From positions 13,162,001 to 13,226,000 of the forward strand of contig NC_079880.1 in assembly GCF_029227915.1 (NCBI RefSeq): DNA of 64,000 nt, written 5' to 3'. The stretch comes from Hydractinia symbiolongicarpus. Lineage: Eukaryota > Cnidaria > Hydrozoa > Anthoathecata > Hydractiniidae. The notes below the pieces were generated by a model, which searched no databases, was not told where the DNA came from, and worked only from the letters and a program-made list of their open reading frames with translations. Position numbers and translations under genes: made by a program. Shown piece after piece: positions 10,027 through 21,055 of the stretch. Numbering within the stretch: the stretch's first letter is position 1; every line of letters begins with the position of its first letter.

Positions 10027-13000
10027 TGGACATTAGCAAGCAGCCTCGGACTCCGAAAAGAAGGAAGAAGCAACATTTCTGTATTCACATTCGGGTCAAG
10101 CAAACCAAGAAATATTGATGCTCCAATTGTAACATTATTACTGAAGTCAAAGGAAGGAAATTCATTCAAAATCAAAGCAAACGTAGTACCAACAATCAGT
10201 GGAAACATTCACAGAGTACCAATACCGTTGAAGCACCAATTTGAAATTCAAAGGAAGTTCAAACTTGCAGACACTCTACCAAAACGAGTTGAATCAGCGT
10301 CGATTGGACTACTGATCGGAGGAGATTATTATCACGACATCATATCTGCTGACAAAGTGAAGATTCAAGAAGGACTTTATGTTGTCAAATCCAAATTTGG
10401 ATGGATTGTTTCAGGAAGGACCCTAAAAGTAGATACGAACAGCAAAGAAAATTCGATGTTTATTATGTCTTATTCACAAGGTATCATTCTTCCCACAACA
10501 CATCAAACAACAAAGGTAGATGATTCGTTAGCAGTATTACCTGACATTGCAGGCCTTTGGAAATTGAAAACTATTAGAATAAACTCACTTGAAAATAAGA
10601 ATTCCGACGATGAAGAAGTTATGAATCCTTTTAAAAACACTGTAAAGAGAGACGGAGAAAGATACGAAGTGGCGTGGCCATGGAGAAAGGAAAACATTGC
10701 ACTACCAGAAAATTATGAACTATGTATTGGAAGATTGAAATCGTTATATAAGAGATTATCAGAGAACCCCGAGCTGCTACGAAAATACGACGCCATCATT
10801 AAAGACCAGTTGCAAAAAGGAATGATCGAGACACTAGAGGACAATAGTGAAAGAGGAGAGAGGATACACTACATACAGCATCATGCAGTCATCACACCTG
10901 AGAAGAATACAACGAAAGTTCGAATCGTTTATGATGCTTCAGCAAAGACAAAGAACCCAAACTTAAGCTTAAACGAATGTCTACATCGCGGGCCTGTCAT
11001 CCTAGAAGACCTTTGTGGATTGCTGATACGATTCCGTACGAAGAAGATTGGATTAGTTGCAGACATAGAGAAAGCGTTTTTACAAGTTTCTTTACAACCT
11101 AAAGAGAGAGACGTAACGAGATTCGTTTGTTTAAAAGACATCAACACTCCACCTTCACCGGACAACCTACAAACCTTCAGATTTTCAAGAGTTCCCTTTG
11201 GTACCATCTCAAGCCCTTTTCTACTTGGAGCAACGATAGAACATCACTTGGAAGAAACATCAGATGCAGAAGTAACAGAAGAAGAAGTATCAGAAGTATC
11301 AAACATCAGCAAAGACATGTATGTAGACAATCTAGTGACTGGAACTAACAGCAATGAAGATGCAATCAATTTATATGAAAACTCTAAAGAAAGTTTCAAA
11401 GCAATTGGAATGAACATCAGAGATTGGAAGTCAAACTCAACAACAGTTAACAACGCTTTTCCCGAAAATGATCGACTAGAAGGAACAATGATCAAAGTGC
11501 TTGGACTTCAGTGGAATACAGAGAATGATCAATTGATGATATCGACTGAAAAATTCAAGAACCTATCACCAGCAACCACAAAACGACAAGTCCTTACAAC
11601 GATTGCGTCACTGTTTGACCCGCTCGGATATCTTTCACCATCAACAATAAAGATGCGACTTTTCCTACAGAAACTTTGGGATCAAGATAAAAATTGGGAT
11701 GATGAGTTAGAGAAAAACGACATCGACGAATGGAACCGTATAAAGTCCGATCTAAAAGAATTGTCCGAGATCAAAATCCAAAGATGGATTGGAAGTAAAG
11801 ATAAACAACTGATGTGCTTCTGTGATGCGTTAAAGGATGCCTACGCGACAGCAATATACCTGAAAACAACAGATGGTGAGAAGACTCAAGTAAATTTGGT
11901 ATTCTCGAAGTCAAGAGTCGCACCACGCAAAAACATGTCAATACCACGACTGAAGCTTTTGGCAGTGCTTATTGGCGTTAGAAGTTTAAATTTTGTATCG
12001 AAGGAACTTGGAATCACAAACAGCAAAAAGATTCTATGGACCGATTCACAATGTTGTCTTCATTGGATAAAGAGCAAGAAGCCGTTATCCGTCTTCATGC
12101 AGAACAGAATCACAGAAATCATCAACACCAAAGACCTGGAATTTAGATACGTCAATACCACAGACAATCCAGCAGACATGCCAAGTAGAGAAGTGACCAG
12201 TAATGAGCTCAAAGGAAGTCAACTATGGTGGAACGGACCAAATTGGCTCAAGGAAAATAGTGATGCATGGCCTACATGGAATATGCCGACAATCGATCAA
12301 GAAGTCATACAAGATATCCAATCTGAAATCAAGGGACCGAGTATACTATATGAAACATCTGTAGTCACATCACCCTTAGGAATAGACAAAACCAGGTATT
12401 CATCTCTATCAAAACTTCTAAGAGTTACCGCATACGTTCATCGCTTCATAAAGAAACTGAAGAAAATTAAAGTACTAGAAGGAACAATAAATGCCGAAGA
12501 AATTGAAGCAGCCCAACTGATTTTGATTAAGTACGTACAAAGGAAACATTTTCCAGAAAACAAGAATGAAGGAATTTCATTGAACAAGAAGGCAATACAA
12601 AATCAACTGAATCCAAAAACCGATCAAGATGGTATTGTTAGATGTTATGAAAAATTCAAGCATACTATGTTACCAGAAGAGACAATAACCCCAATACTGT
12701 TACCGAGAAGAGAAGCATTCGTTTATCTCCTGATTACGTCATACCACCTCAAGCTATTTCATGCAGGAGTCAATCATACACTTGCTCACCTGAGAAATAG
12801 ATTTTGGATATCAAAAGGCCGTGCCAAAGTCAAGTTTATCCTAAGAAGATGTAAAGTTTGCCGCAAGTACCAAGGAGGACCTTTCAAGATGCCACCGATG
12901 ACACCATGGCCGACAAATAAAGTAACCCGATCATTACCTTTCGAAAATACCGGATTAGATTATTTTGGACCACTTTTTATCAAGCAGTATCACGCTAAAG

Positions 13001-13389
13001 AGAAGAAGAAATTATGGGTATGTTTATTCACGTGCGTCGCTGTGAAAGCCATCCATTTCGAAATGGTGGACGATCTTTCTGCAGAAGAATTTATACAAGC
13101 GTTTAGAAGATTCATCGCCAGACGTGGAACACCTAAAGAGATCATTCTAGACAACGCCTCTCAATTCAAACTAGCCAAGTCAACCGCAGATATCGTATGG
13201 GAGAAGGTTATTCAAGATCCAACAGTACAATCCTACGTCGCTGAACAAAGAATCAAGTGGAATTTTATTGTAGAATTATCACCGTGGATGGGAGGATTTT
13301 ACGAGCGATTGGTCGGAAGCTGCAAAATGGCATTGAGAAAGTCAATAAGAAAGAAATGTTTAACTATGATACAATTACAACATTTCTAA
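10027..13389 (+). CDS. Pol polyprotein of the BEL/Pao element: protease remnant, RT, RNase H, integrase
   Basis: The frame opens directly after the Gag stop. It begins with the C-terminal end of an aspartic protease-like region (VFTFGS at about 10,081), so the protease active site is missing. The RT has LVADIEKAFLQV (first catalytic Asp) and MYVDNLVTG at about 11,317-11,343. The second catalytic position therefore reads Asn where most RTs have Asp; a VDN box is, as I recall, also found in other BEL-type elements. RNase H is suggested by CFCDALKDAYATAIY and ILWTDSQ. Integrase shows an H..H..CxxC zinc region ending RRCKVCRKY, and the D-D-E residues in GLDYFGP, LDNASQF and FYERLVG. The frame ends early at 13,389 after a frameshift in integrase. 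Confidence 0.9.
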   Translation, partial: WTLASSLGLRKEGRSNISVFTFGSSKPRNIDAPIVTLLLKSKEGNSFKIKANVVPTISGNIHRVPIPLKHQFEIQRKFKLADTLPKRVESASIGLLIGGDYYHDIISADKVKIQEGLYVVKSKFGWIVSGRTLKVDTNSKENSMFIMSYSQGIILPTTHQTTKVDDSLAVLPDIAGLWKLKTIRINSLENKNSDDEEVMNPFKNTVKRDGERYEVAWPWRKENIALPENYELCIGRLKSLYKRLSENPELLRKYDAIIKDQLQKGMIETLEDNSERGERIHYIQHHAVITPEKNTTKVRIVYDASAKTKNPNLSLNECLHRGPVILEDLCGLLIRFRTKKIGLVADIEKAFLQVSLQPKERDVTRFVCLKDINTPPSPDNLQTFRFSRVPFGTISSPFLLGATIEHHLEETSDAEVTEEEVSEVSNISKDMYVDNLVTGTNSNEDAINLYENSKESFKAIGMNIRDWKSNSTTVNNAFPENDRLEGTMIKVLGLQWNTENDQLMISTEKFKNLSPATTKRQVLTTIASLFDPLGYLSPSTIKMRLFLQKLWDQDKNWDDELEKNDIDEWNRIKSDLKELSEIKIQRWIGSKDKQLMCFCDALKDAYATAIYLKTTDGEKTQVNLVFSKSRVAPRKNMSIPRLKLLAVLIGVRSLNFVSKELGITNSKKILWTDSQCCLHWIKSKKPLSVFMQNRITEIINTKDLEFRYVNTTDNPADMPSREVTSNELKGSQLWWNGPNWLKENSDAWPTWNMPTIDQEVIQDIQSEIKGPSILYETSVVTSPLGIDKTRYSSLSKLLRVTAYVHRFIKKLKKIKVLEGTINAEEIEAAQLILIKYVQRKHFPENKNEGISLNKKAIQNQLNPKTDQDGIVRCYEKFKHTMLPEETITPILLPRREAFVYLLITSYHLKLFHAGVNHTLAHLRNRFWISKGRAKVKFILRRCKVCRKYQGGPFKMPPMTPWPTNKVTRSLPFENTGLDYFGPLFIKQYHAKEKKKLWVCLFTCVAVKAIHFEMVDDLSAEEFIQAFRRFIARRGTPKEIILDNASQFKLAKSTADIVWEKVIQDPTVQSYVAEQRIKWNFIVELSPWMGGFYERLVGSCKMALRKSIRKKCLTMIQLQHF

Positions 13390-13841
13390 CTGAAACCGAA
13401 GCTGTACTCAATTCAAGACCGTTAGTATACATCGGAGAAGAATTAAACGATGGGACAACAATTACACCTGCACACTTCTTATCGCCCAACACGAAAACAG
13501 GAACTCCTCAGTTAGGAACAGAAGAGGAGATCGAAGATCTTGACTACCAAGAAAATATTACATCGAAAGATATACTTTTGAATACATGGAAGAAAGGACA
13601 GAACATTCTTGAATCCTTCTGGAAAACATGGAGAAACGACTATCTATTGAATTTACGAGAAAGATCACAGATCAACCTGAAGGCTCGACGAATCAAATCA
13701 TACGACGAACCAAACGTTGGAAGTGTTGTACAGATCAAGGAAGATTTACCAAGAGGATCATGGAAGATTGCAAAGATCACAGAGCTGATTCCGAATAGTG
13801 ACGGAAACATCAGAGCCGCAAGAATATTATTACCGAATTAA
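13346..13841 (+). CDS. Integrase C-terminal tail (DUF5641-like), shifted frame
   Basis: This frame picks up where the pol frame fails, with TEAVLNSRPL, the usual end of the BEL integrase core, and continues through W..DYLLNLRER and VGSVVQIKEDLPRGSWK to a stop at 13,841. The order matches the DUF5641-like domain that ends BEL/Pao Pol. The change of frame lies at roughly 13,346-13,370 and reflects a small insertion or deletion. Ribosomal frameshifting this late in Pol is not expected. Confidence 0.85.
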
Positions 13842-14058
13842 AACATTATCACTCGACCTTTAAACTTACTGTACCCCCTCGAATGCAACAACGAAGAGAC
13901 AGAAACGAAAAACGAAACAGTCGAGAAATCTGATGAAACGAACAATAAAAAATCTAGAAGAAATCAATACATTTAAACGTACGCCAAGAAAAGCAGCAAT
14001 ACAGGCTAGAGACAGAATTTTCGGACAGTATTTAACGGACATTCACTCTTGGTGGGAA

Positions 14059-14384
14059 TGTCGTGAACGTTCTAGATTCACGAATATTTAACAAGACGTG
14101 TGACTTTTCACGCAATAATTTTCTCGAACAATCGAACATAGTTCTTTCTTTTGTTATGATATATTGTATTTATGCTAAATAAAGTCATCATGACTTGTTT
14201 ATATGAGATAAGCAAAATTTCTTGAGGATTCAGCAATTTCGAAGAAGTATAAATAGGAGCTGAATTTGCTTGTAAACAGAATGAAATTTAACGGAGTATA
14301 GAATTGAAGTTGTAACAAAGAAGAATTTACGTAGAAGAAGCATACGAAACGAAAATTATCAAGTCAATTTATTCCACCGCAACA
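14059..14384 (+). repeat. 3' LTR of BEL/Pao element
   Basis: Nearly identical to the 5' LTR but 5 bp shorter near 14,178. A short purine tract (GGTGGGAA) immediately before it is a plausible plus-strand primer site. TATAAATA lies at 14,248-14,255. Confidence 0.92.
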
Positions 14385-14389
14385 CTAAT

Positions 14390-15740
14390 GGCTAATAGGA
14401 AACAAAGTTATTGAGTGGAAAGGTAAAAAATATATTATTTTTACATTCAATCCATTAGGAGATTATCTATACAGTTTAGCATCATTGTTATTGGTAGGTG
14501 ATAATTCTTTGGTTAATGTTTTGAGAATCTTGACACCCATATAACTTCTCTCGCATCTTTCTTTTTATTCCAAGCATCCTTGTTTTCATTTTGCTTTTAG
14601 AAACCAAAGGGAAAATATTTTTATATATATCTAAAAAAGTTTATTCAGATTTACCTTGCCCAATATTGTTTGTAACATGACAGTTAAAGCAGATTTAAAA
14701 GCGTTTTAAAGCTGTCAAATTTGATGGCTTTGAAAACATCAAAGTAGCATTAAGAATTATAGCCACTTAACGTTCCTTTTCTTCTTTACGTAGACTTTTA
14801 AGACTACACTAGGAGCACTATGGTTGATGATTGTTTAAATAAAAATTGCGCTTTGTGTAATCATTGATTCACCTAGTCAAGCTGATATTGGCAGAAACAG
14901 CAAGAGTTTATAAATATTGAAATACATTTACAATTGTCTCACTGTAGTTAATCCCTCTTAACCTGTGTTGTTGTAGTTTTTGATCAATAAACAGTGTAAG
15001 TTCTACATTTTTAAGAAACTTTTCAGGCTCAAATATGGAAAATTAAGAAACATTTCAGGCTCAAATTATGGAAATTTTAGGAAACTCTAGACCAAACCAA
15101 ATGCTTAGGTTTCTTATAAGAAAACGTGTAAGACCGAGAGCTGTTTCTTATAAAAATTGTTCTTAGGAGATTTTCTAATAACTTATCGTCAATTTTAATG
15201 ATAACTAGATGAATCAAAAGACAATTTTTGGCGATTTTTGTAACCCGCAAAGTTCGAATTAGCGAAAGCTTCTGGAGCTTTAGCCCAGACCCCACTTTGG
15301 GGGTTGGGGGGGGGGCAAGCAATATTTTGACGAAGTCTGGAAAAACTCTGGATCCGCCCCTGCCACCGGCAAATATAAATATTTTTAAGAATTTTTTTAT
15401 AAGAAGCCCCCATAATAGTTAAGAAAAGTTACAAAATTTCAGCAGGTCAATAAGTCTCAGATTCGTAATTAAAGGTTTTAGTTCTTTAAAGAATAATTTA
15501 CCTAAACACTAAGTTTTGTGGGAAAGGAAAAAGAAATTTTCCTGGAAACATTCATACATCCCAAAACAAACATGTTTTTTTCAAACGACGCCATCTTTTT
15601 GTTGTTATCATCAAGGTCTGGGCTCCTATGTTTATCATGACGTATTTTATGACAACAGCTTTCTGCAGGCCGGAATACTTCATTTGTCAATTACAACAAT
15701 TTAAACAAGTCATAAATATACCATTGATTTTACTGTTATC
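14390..15740. other. Intergenic, no gene recognised
   Basis: AT-rich. A direct repeat of about 35 bp lies near 15,005-15,085 (AAGAAAC.TTTCAGGCTCAAA twice). A G-rich stretch near 15,290-15,360 (GGGGGTTGGGGGGGGGGC, then ATCCGCCCCTG) resembles the end of a short interspersed element but could not be assigned. Confidence 0.45.
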
Positions 15741-15959
15741 ATGGTTGCTTGTGGTGCTTTTAATTGTGGTAACTCTTTCACCAAAAAATCGGTAGCTGAT
15801 GTAAAAGTGTGGCATAACGTTCCCACCGAAAAAGAAAATAAACAACGTCGTAAGAAATGGCTAGCAGCTATGAAGCGAGATCCACCATATCCAGCAGACG
15901 CGAATTTCGTTCTTTGTGGTATGCATTTCACGTCCGAATGTTTTCAACGCGATCTCAAG
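15741..15959 (+). CDS. THAP-domain exon
   Basis: The best preserved piece of the broken gene. It encodes 73 codons in phase 0, starting at MVACGAFNC and ending exactly at a consensus donor (CTCAAG/GTATTT). The zinc-binding C2CH set and the spaced basic and aromatic residues of a THAP finger are all present, so this exon could still encode a sequence-specific DNA-binding domain. Confidence 0.85.
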
Positions 15960-17344
15960 GTATTTCTTGCACTTCCTAAATTTTTCTTGACTTCTTTTCA
16001 CATTATTTCTTTTGTAAATAAGCTTGTTGCGAAACTTTAATCACCTTTTAATAATTTTCTGAACACCTGTCTTTTGATCTTTTTGTCCATGAATAACCAG
16101 GGGGTAAAAATACATTATTAAATTTTAATATTTAGGCGGAGCTCTGTGTCTCTGTGAGAAAGTTTAAATTATTACCAAACGCTATTCTATCGGTATTTTC
16201 ATTCTCAAAACCGCTACCTGCAAAGCGTTCTGCATCCATCGCAAGAAACGAAAGAAAAACAAAACGCCAGGTAACCCAGCAGGCCAATCATGGTTAAACA
16301 TATTTGTACAGGTTTTTTATAAGAACATCTAAATTTTACCTTGGTTGTTCTTTTTTTTAACACTTTTTCAGCCTTGATTGTCTTTTTTATGTGCTCTTCC
16401 AAAAAATGATCAGATTTAAAAATCTTGGAGTTGGAAAAAATATTTGTTCTTGTAAGGAATAAAAAATATCTTAATGTGTTCATAACTTTAGATTGTGGAT
16501 GAAGCTTGTACGGCAGAAGAAAACTCAGGTGGCCCGGAAGCACCTTCCCTAGAAGCCGAGTCCCATTTTAAGGATGCTATACGCAAACTGTTGATGTCGT
16601 CATGATTAACAAAGACATTAGCTGTGCTACACCATTGCAAACAAAGAGCACTATGGTTCCTGCTGTGTTATGCAAATCAATGTCTACTCAAATGAGTCCA
16701 ACTTTGTCTTCGACGAACACGCAAACTGTTATATTAACTCAACATGCTAGCGTTTCCACAGTCAACCTTATTGCGAAAAAAGGAGATGTAATTGGAGATT
16801 GCTCTTCATTTTGCGTAAGTGAAGTAGAAGATCGCGCTGATCCAGATGCATCTTTCAATGTCAGTAGCTATGTTGATACGGTCGATAGTAGTGCCGATAC
16901 GGCTGATAGTGATGTTAATGAGCAAGATGTCGATGTTAGGGAAGGTACGCAGTCGATTGCACCTTCAACAATGTTTCTAGTCTACTTTCAAATGCTTAAG
17001 TCGCTCTTCAAATTCTGCTTTGAATGCAGTGAGAAAGCTACTATCAAAAAACATATAACTAAGGGTAGTATGCTTATTATGAAATTGGTTTGCGCCGGTA
17101 ACCTCGAAGTGACTTGGAGATCACAACCTTACTTAATTCGAATTGCGGAAGGAACGGTAAGTCTGCTGGAATATTGTTCAACGGGTTAACATTACAAGGT
17201 GTGAAAGAAGCATTTGAAACTGCCAATGTTAACTTTATAAGTAGGTCGCAGTTCCATGAACTTCAGCGAAGATTTTTATTCCCAGCCATAAATAGCATTT
17301 TTACGCATTATCAGGAAGCCACACTTGTTAGTTGCGCTTGAAGG

Positions 17345-17690
17345 TGTCAATTTCATTGGAGAGTCGCTGTGAAGAGATGTCGTGACTTGAATGACTTGAT
17401 GAAGTCTATCATAAACGACTTCTTTGCGAAGGAGATCCAATATTATTGAAGGAAAAGTGGCAGAGTTTACTCTATCATATCCGTGGGGTACATTATTGGG
17501 TAAATAATACGCTATGATTATGGGATTACAAAACAGCAAGCTGTAGTGATTAGACTAGTCTAATGACTCTTATTTTAAGTGGTAGAGGTTAAACCCTCTT
17601 AAAATCTCTATGCAAAGCAAGATCTCCCTTTTACAAGGATGGTCTGTACAACCAAGTTAATTGAAAAAGCAACCCTCTGGACAATAAAAA
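17345..17690 (+). repeat. Module C insertion within the THAP-DDE gene
   Basis: Contains the C signature: AACAGCAAGCTGTAGTGATTAG, GTCTAATGAC, then AGAGGTTAAACCCTCT followed by CTCCCTTTTACAAGGA. It replaces the middle of the DDE-like domain. The same signature appears at 21,660, 23,620 (inverted), 24,090 and 46,200 (inverted). Confidence 0.7.
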
Positions 17691-18374
17691 TATGGCAACA
17701 AAAAAACAAAAAACAAGAACAACATATCATAAGTGTGCTCATGAAGAACTTACCCTGCTACAACAAGCTCAGAAGAAGTGGTTAACCGAAGAAAACCCTG
17801 CTTACATCGCCCTGGAGAAAATTGTTAATGAGAAACAGCTACTAAACGATTTAAAATACGTAGCTGATTTCAAGCACACTGGACAGCTCGAGGTTTACCA
17901 TTCCCTGTTGAATAGTACTGTCCCAAACGCTTAGCATTCTCGTACGCTGGGATGGTTGCTAGGACGCAACTAGCTGTGCTTGACCACAACTCGGGTGTAG
18001 AACGAAAACAAGCCACTACATCCCATGGGAGGTAGAAGTTCAAAGTTTCGTTCACCAAAATTACGAAGGAGTGGGTGGCAAAAAAAGTAATGGATCCGAA
18101 AGAAAAGGAATACCAAGAGGACTTGATAAAGGAAGTGTTTGATTTGGTTCAAAAAATCAAAGCTCCTATATTTTTTAATTTGCCTTAAACACCCAGAAAT
18201 TTTGCATTAAAAATAAACCCTGGGAAGGAAGTTGTTGTCTCGAATATGCGTTCAAGACTTATCTAAAAGTAACCCCCTGGTTTATAAATGATATTTAGCA
18301 TTACATCAAGAAACGCTTATTTTAAAATTCCGGGGGACATTTGTTATATTTTAAAAACATATATTGTAAAAATT

Positions 18375-19150
18375 TCATTCATGATCTTTACAATTATACA
18401 TGTTCTTATAAATTTTAATTGTCCAAATCCATTCCTGATTCTGTGTATGACACGTATACCCCATCAGGCTGCGGTATTCATTACGGATTACCCACACAAC
18501 ACATGATGGTATAGGCTTTCGATAACCTATGCCCAGTCTTCCATACACCCACCATATATATTGTTTATAAGCAGCAAACCGATAGGATCTGTTGCAAAAA
18601 TCATGACGAATCCCTCTCATGTTGTGAATAGCACCTACTGCTGTCCGTAACACGGGTTCCGGCAAACAAACCATCATCCGAATTTGTAACACACGTATGA
18701 CCTAAGCAAAAAAAGAAAAAAGATCTTTAAAAAGGCGTACGCCCGTGTGTAAATAAACAACGTTTAGCTTTCTAAAACTTTGTTATGACAGAACAGAAAG
18801 TGATTATGTAGCAAACAAGGAAGTAAAATACACGATAAGAAGATATTTTAATCAACAGAAACCTTGAACATGACCATCCGGAATATCATTATTATCACGA
18901 CAACATAAACTTATTGTTTCAGTGACCATAGTTTTACACTTTTTCCACTGGCACCACTCAACATTTCCAACACGATTTCTAGCTTCAACACTGCAGTTTT
19001 TAGCACCAACGTTGTTTTCCAAAGCTTCTAAAGGAGCAGCCACTTCACTTTGACTCCGTCCGGTTCGAACATGAAGGGAGATAAACCAAATTCTTTATCT
19101 TCATTAAATTCAACATCGCTTACATCAGAAGAGGAAGATGACATAACTAC
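18375..19150 (-). pseudogene. P2X7 C-terminal-domain-like gene, broken
   Basis: Reading the minus strand from about 19,150: an acidic Ser-rich start (MSSSSSD), an FMFEP motif, then WCQWKKCKTM and SLCCRD, matching the cysteine-rich zinc region of the P2X7 intracellular tail (ballast) domain. After a possible intron comes VLRTAVGAIHN, RSYRFAAYKQYIWW, LGIGYRKPIPSCVVWVIR, the usual continuation. Many cnidarian genomes carry this domain in stand-alone, transposon-like genes with no channel part, and no channel sequence is seen here. The frame shifts near 19,065 and again near 18,680, so it is probably inactive. Confidence 0.7.
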
Positions 19151-19451
19151 TTCAAGATAAGTTTACTACTGCAAGAAAGTAACGCGCACGTTGCAGAAAT
19201 ATATCATGAAGTGAAGAAGAAATGATATGAGGCAAAATTGCTTTTTTTATGACTTTTAGAACCTTTTAGCTTAAAATTTTTTTTGGCTATTATACAGACA
19301 TGTAATATTGTGATTTTTAAAAATTTTGAAAATTTACCGGACTTCCCCTAAAACTGTAATTCATAAATTACAGACACCTCGTCTAAAATTTTAGTGTGAC
19401 GTACGAGTTCCAAATAAAAAAAATTGCCAAATTACAGCAACATCTTCGTCG

Positions 19452-19735
19452 TTGGCACTCAAAACAACCAAAAATCTGCAGTGGAAGACTATGCCACGAA
19501 AAGTAACCATGAACATATCATTGGTTGGCTTTAATGAATCAAAATTGTCTTGGTACACTCCCCCAAAAAAGAAAATGAAACAAGTTTTATCCTACCAAAC
19601 CTATGAAGGAATAAAAATTTCAACTTATTCCATCAGTGAACTGGTGCAGTTATCTCATTCGTCAGGGAGCTCCATATGTGCTCACTGAAAGATTATCAAA
19701 AGATCCATTACCGGTTGGTCAGCCTAATTTATAGG
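19452..19735 (+). pseudogene. P-element/THAP9-like transposase C-terminal fragment
   Basis: The frame contains SYQTYEGIKISTYSISELVQ. After a shift near 19,648 the next frame reads IRQGAPYVLTERLSKDPLP. Together these match the region just before the YFG..R motif in P-element-like and THAP9-like transposases. It lacks the DNA-binding and catalytic parts. The assignment rests on short motifs. Confidence 0.5.
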
Positions 19736-19739
19736 TATG

Positions 19740-21055
19740 TATTACATGACAGAATTTCGTTATTATTGAATTTTTGTAACTTCTCAGCATGGCGAATGCA
19801 ATGCACAGACAAACTGAAATACACAGTATATATAAGAGCTAGCTAGCAAAAAAAAGTCAAAATTGCTTGGCTGTGCTTTTATTTTATCTATGTACCAAAT
19901 AATGTTTCATGTCGTAGTCTTGTTATCACATCTACCTAGTTAGATAGCTATGCATTTTACAATTACATAATTATAGAAATAGAACCATTCAACACAAGAC
20001 TTTGCATACACCGAAAACACAATTAGATATCAAGAGGTTCTAAAATTCATGCCATTGGTAATGCTGGAAAAGGGATTTGTGACGAGTCTGTCCCATGCAG
20101 AAAAAGGACGAAGAAAAATTGAAACAACATAAAAAATGGTTACTTTTATAGCCACATTGTTGAAAAAAAACATTATTTTGGCATACTTACTTGACATCTC
20201 TGTTCATTGGATAGTGGTGAGTATATTTTACCAACCAAAACATATTTTGCACTCGACGTCATGAAGGTCTGGTTCTGATTTTGAGCGATTTTATCTCGCT
20301 TTCTTAATCACTTTTGTATTGTTATTCATTACAACTCGTAATATGTATGGTCAGCGAAATATATATACGTTTTATTTTCGGTATTTCTTTACATGGAGAC
20401 ACCTCCTCTTCTAAGTTAAACAATTTTTACCGAGGGACACTAAAAACTCAAAATATCAGTCTGGGCTAGCTGCAGAAGCTTCTTTAACCCTGACATTTTG
20501 ACTTCTTTGGTACCTTATACAATAAATCTAAAAATATTACATATTTGTCCTGGCACAACGACGTAGTGAGATTGCAAAATCGAGTAGTTGATTTGTCATT
20601 TATCACTTTGGTATATCAAATGATCGCTAGCTACTTATTTCTTGCTTTGCAAATACTAAAGCAAGTTCTCATTCACGTAAAACAATATGCTGAAAAACTT
20701 CCTACCCAATTATTTTTTGCACTTTTCTTTAAAAGAATTGAGCCCCATCCCAGAATCTTCAACACATAAACAAAACTTGTTCAAAAGTCAAAGCACCCGA
20801 TCTTAAAAATTTCACTGACAGCCATTATGATATTTACGACCAAAGAAATAAAGATGAACGAATCAGACAGCAGATATTTCACAATCGGTAGCGAATCGCG
20901 GGAAACTTAGTATTTTTATCAGAACAGGGTTTGAATAGGATTACTTTTGGCTTACTTAATACAGAAAATTTGGGCACCACATTGGCCAACATTTTATAAA
21001 TTTTAACAATACATATATAATTCTTATTTTTGGATGTTATGAATTGCAATATCAT
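19740..21055. other. No feature recognised
   Basis: AT-rich sequence with no sustained frame or match to the repeat families of this window. Confidence 0.45.

Larger units (their letters stand above)
8510..14384 (+). mobile_element. BEL/Pao-like LTR retrotransposon, damaged
   Basis: A complete insertion: 5' LTR 8,510-8,840, internal region, 3' LTR 14,059-14,384, flanked by the 5-bp target duplication CTAAT at 8,505-8,509 and 14,385-14,389. Five-bp duplications and TG...CA-ended LTRs are typical of LTR elements. The order Gag, RT, RNase H, integrase, and the DUF5641-like tail after integrase, point to BEL/Pao. The two LTRs differ at only a few places (one 5-bp indel and about two substitutions), so insertion is fairly recent. 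Coding is broken: the protease N-terminal part is missing, Gag ends at a stop, and integrase is frameshifted. The element must have moved with proteins from relatives, or decayed after insertion. Confidence 0.92.
15741..18186 (+). pseudogene. THAP zinc-finger plus DDE-like gene, broken
   Basis: Exon 1 (15,741-15,959) encodes a THAP finger: C-x4-C (CGAFNC), RRKKWLAAMKRD, then CGMHF and ECFQRDL. A GT donor follows. Exon 2 (16,136-16,270) starts after TTTAG, ends before GTAAC, and contains the NAILSVFSF segment typical of a THAP C-terminus. Exon 3 starts near 16,492. A one-base shift near 16,578 moves the frame to one that runs through TQTVDVV, a Ser/Thr-rich region and the start of a DDE-like domain (WRSQPYLI). 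Another shift lies near 17,185. From 17,345 to about 17,690 unrelated repeat sequence interrupts the gene. The family's C-terminal part resumes at 17,692 (HTGQLEVYHSLL, then GMVARTQLAVLDHNSG). Such genes are domesticated or transposon-derived; this copy is dead. Confidence 0.8.

Noticed and set aside
14178-14183. AATAAA in the 3' LTR as polyadenylation signal
   Set aside because: It lies upstream of the TATA box, so it would not be in the transcribed end of the LTR; the 5' LTR lacks it.
8510-14384. Possible intact autonomous retrovirus-like element with envelope
   Set aside because: No third ORF is present between integrase and the 3' LTR, and Gag-Pol is damaged.
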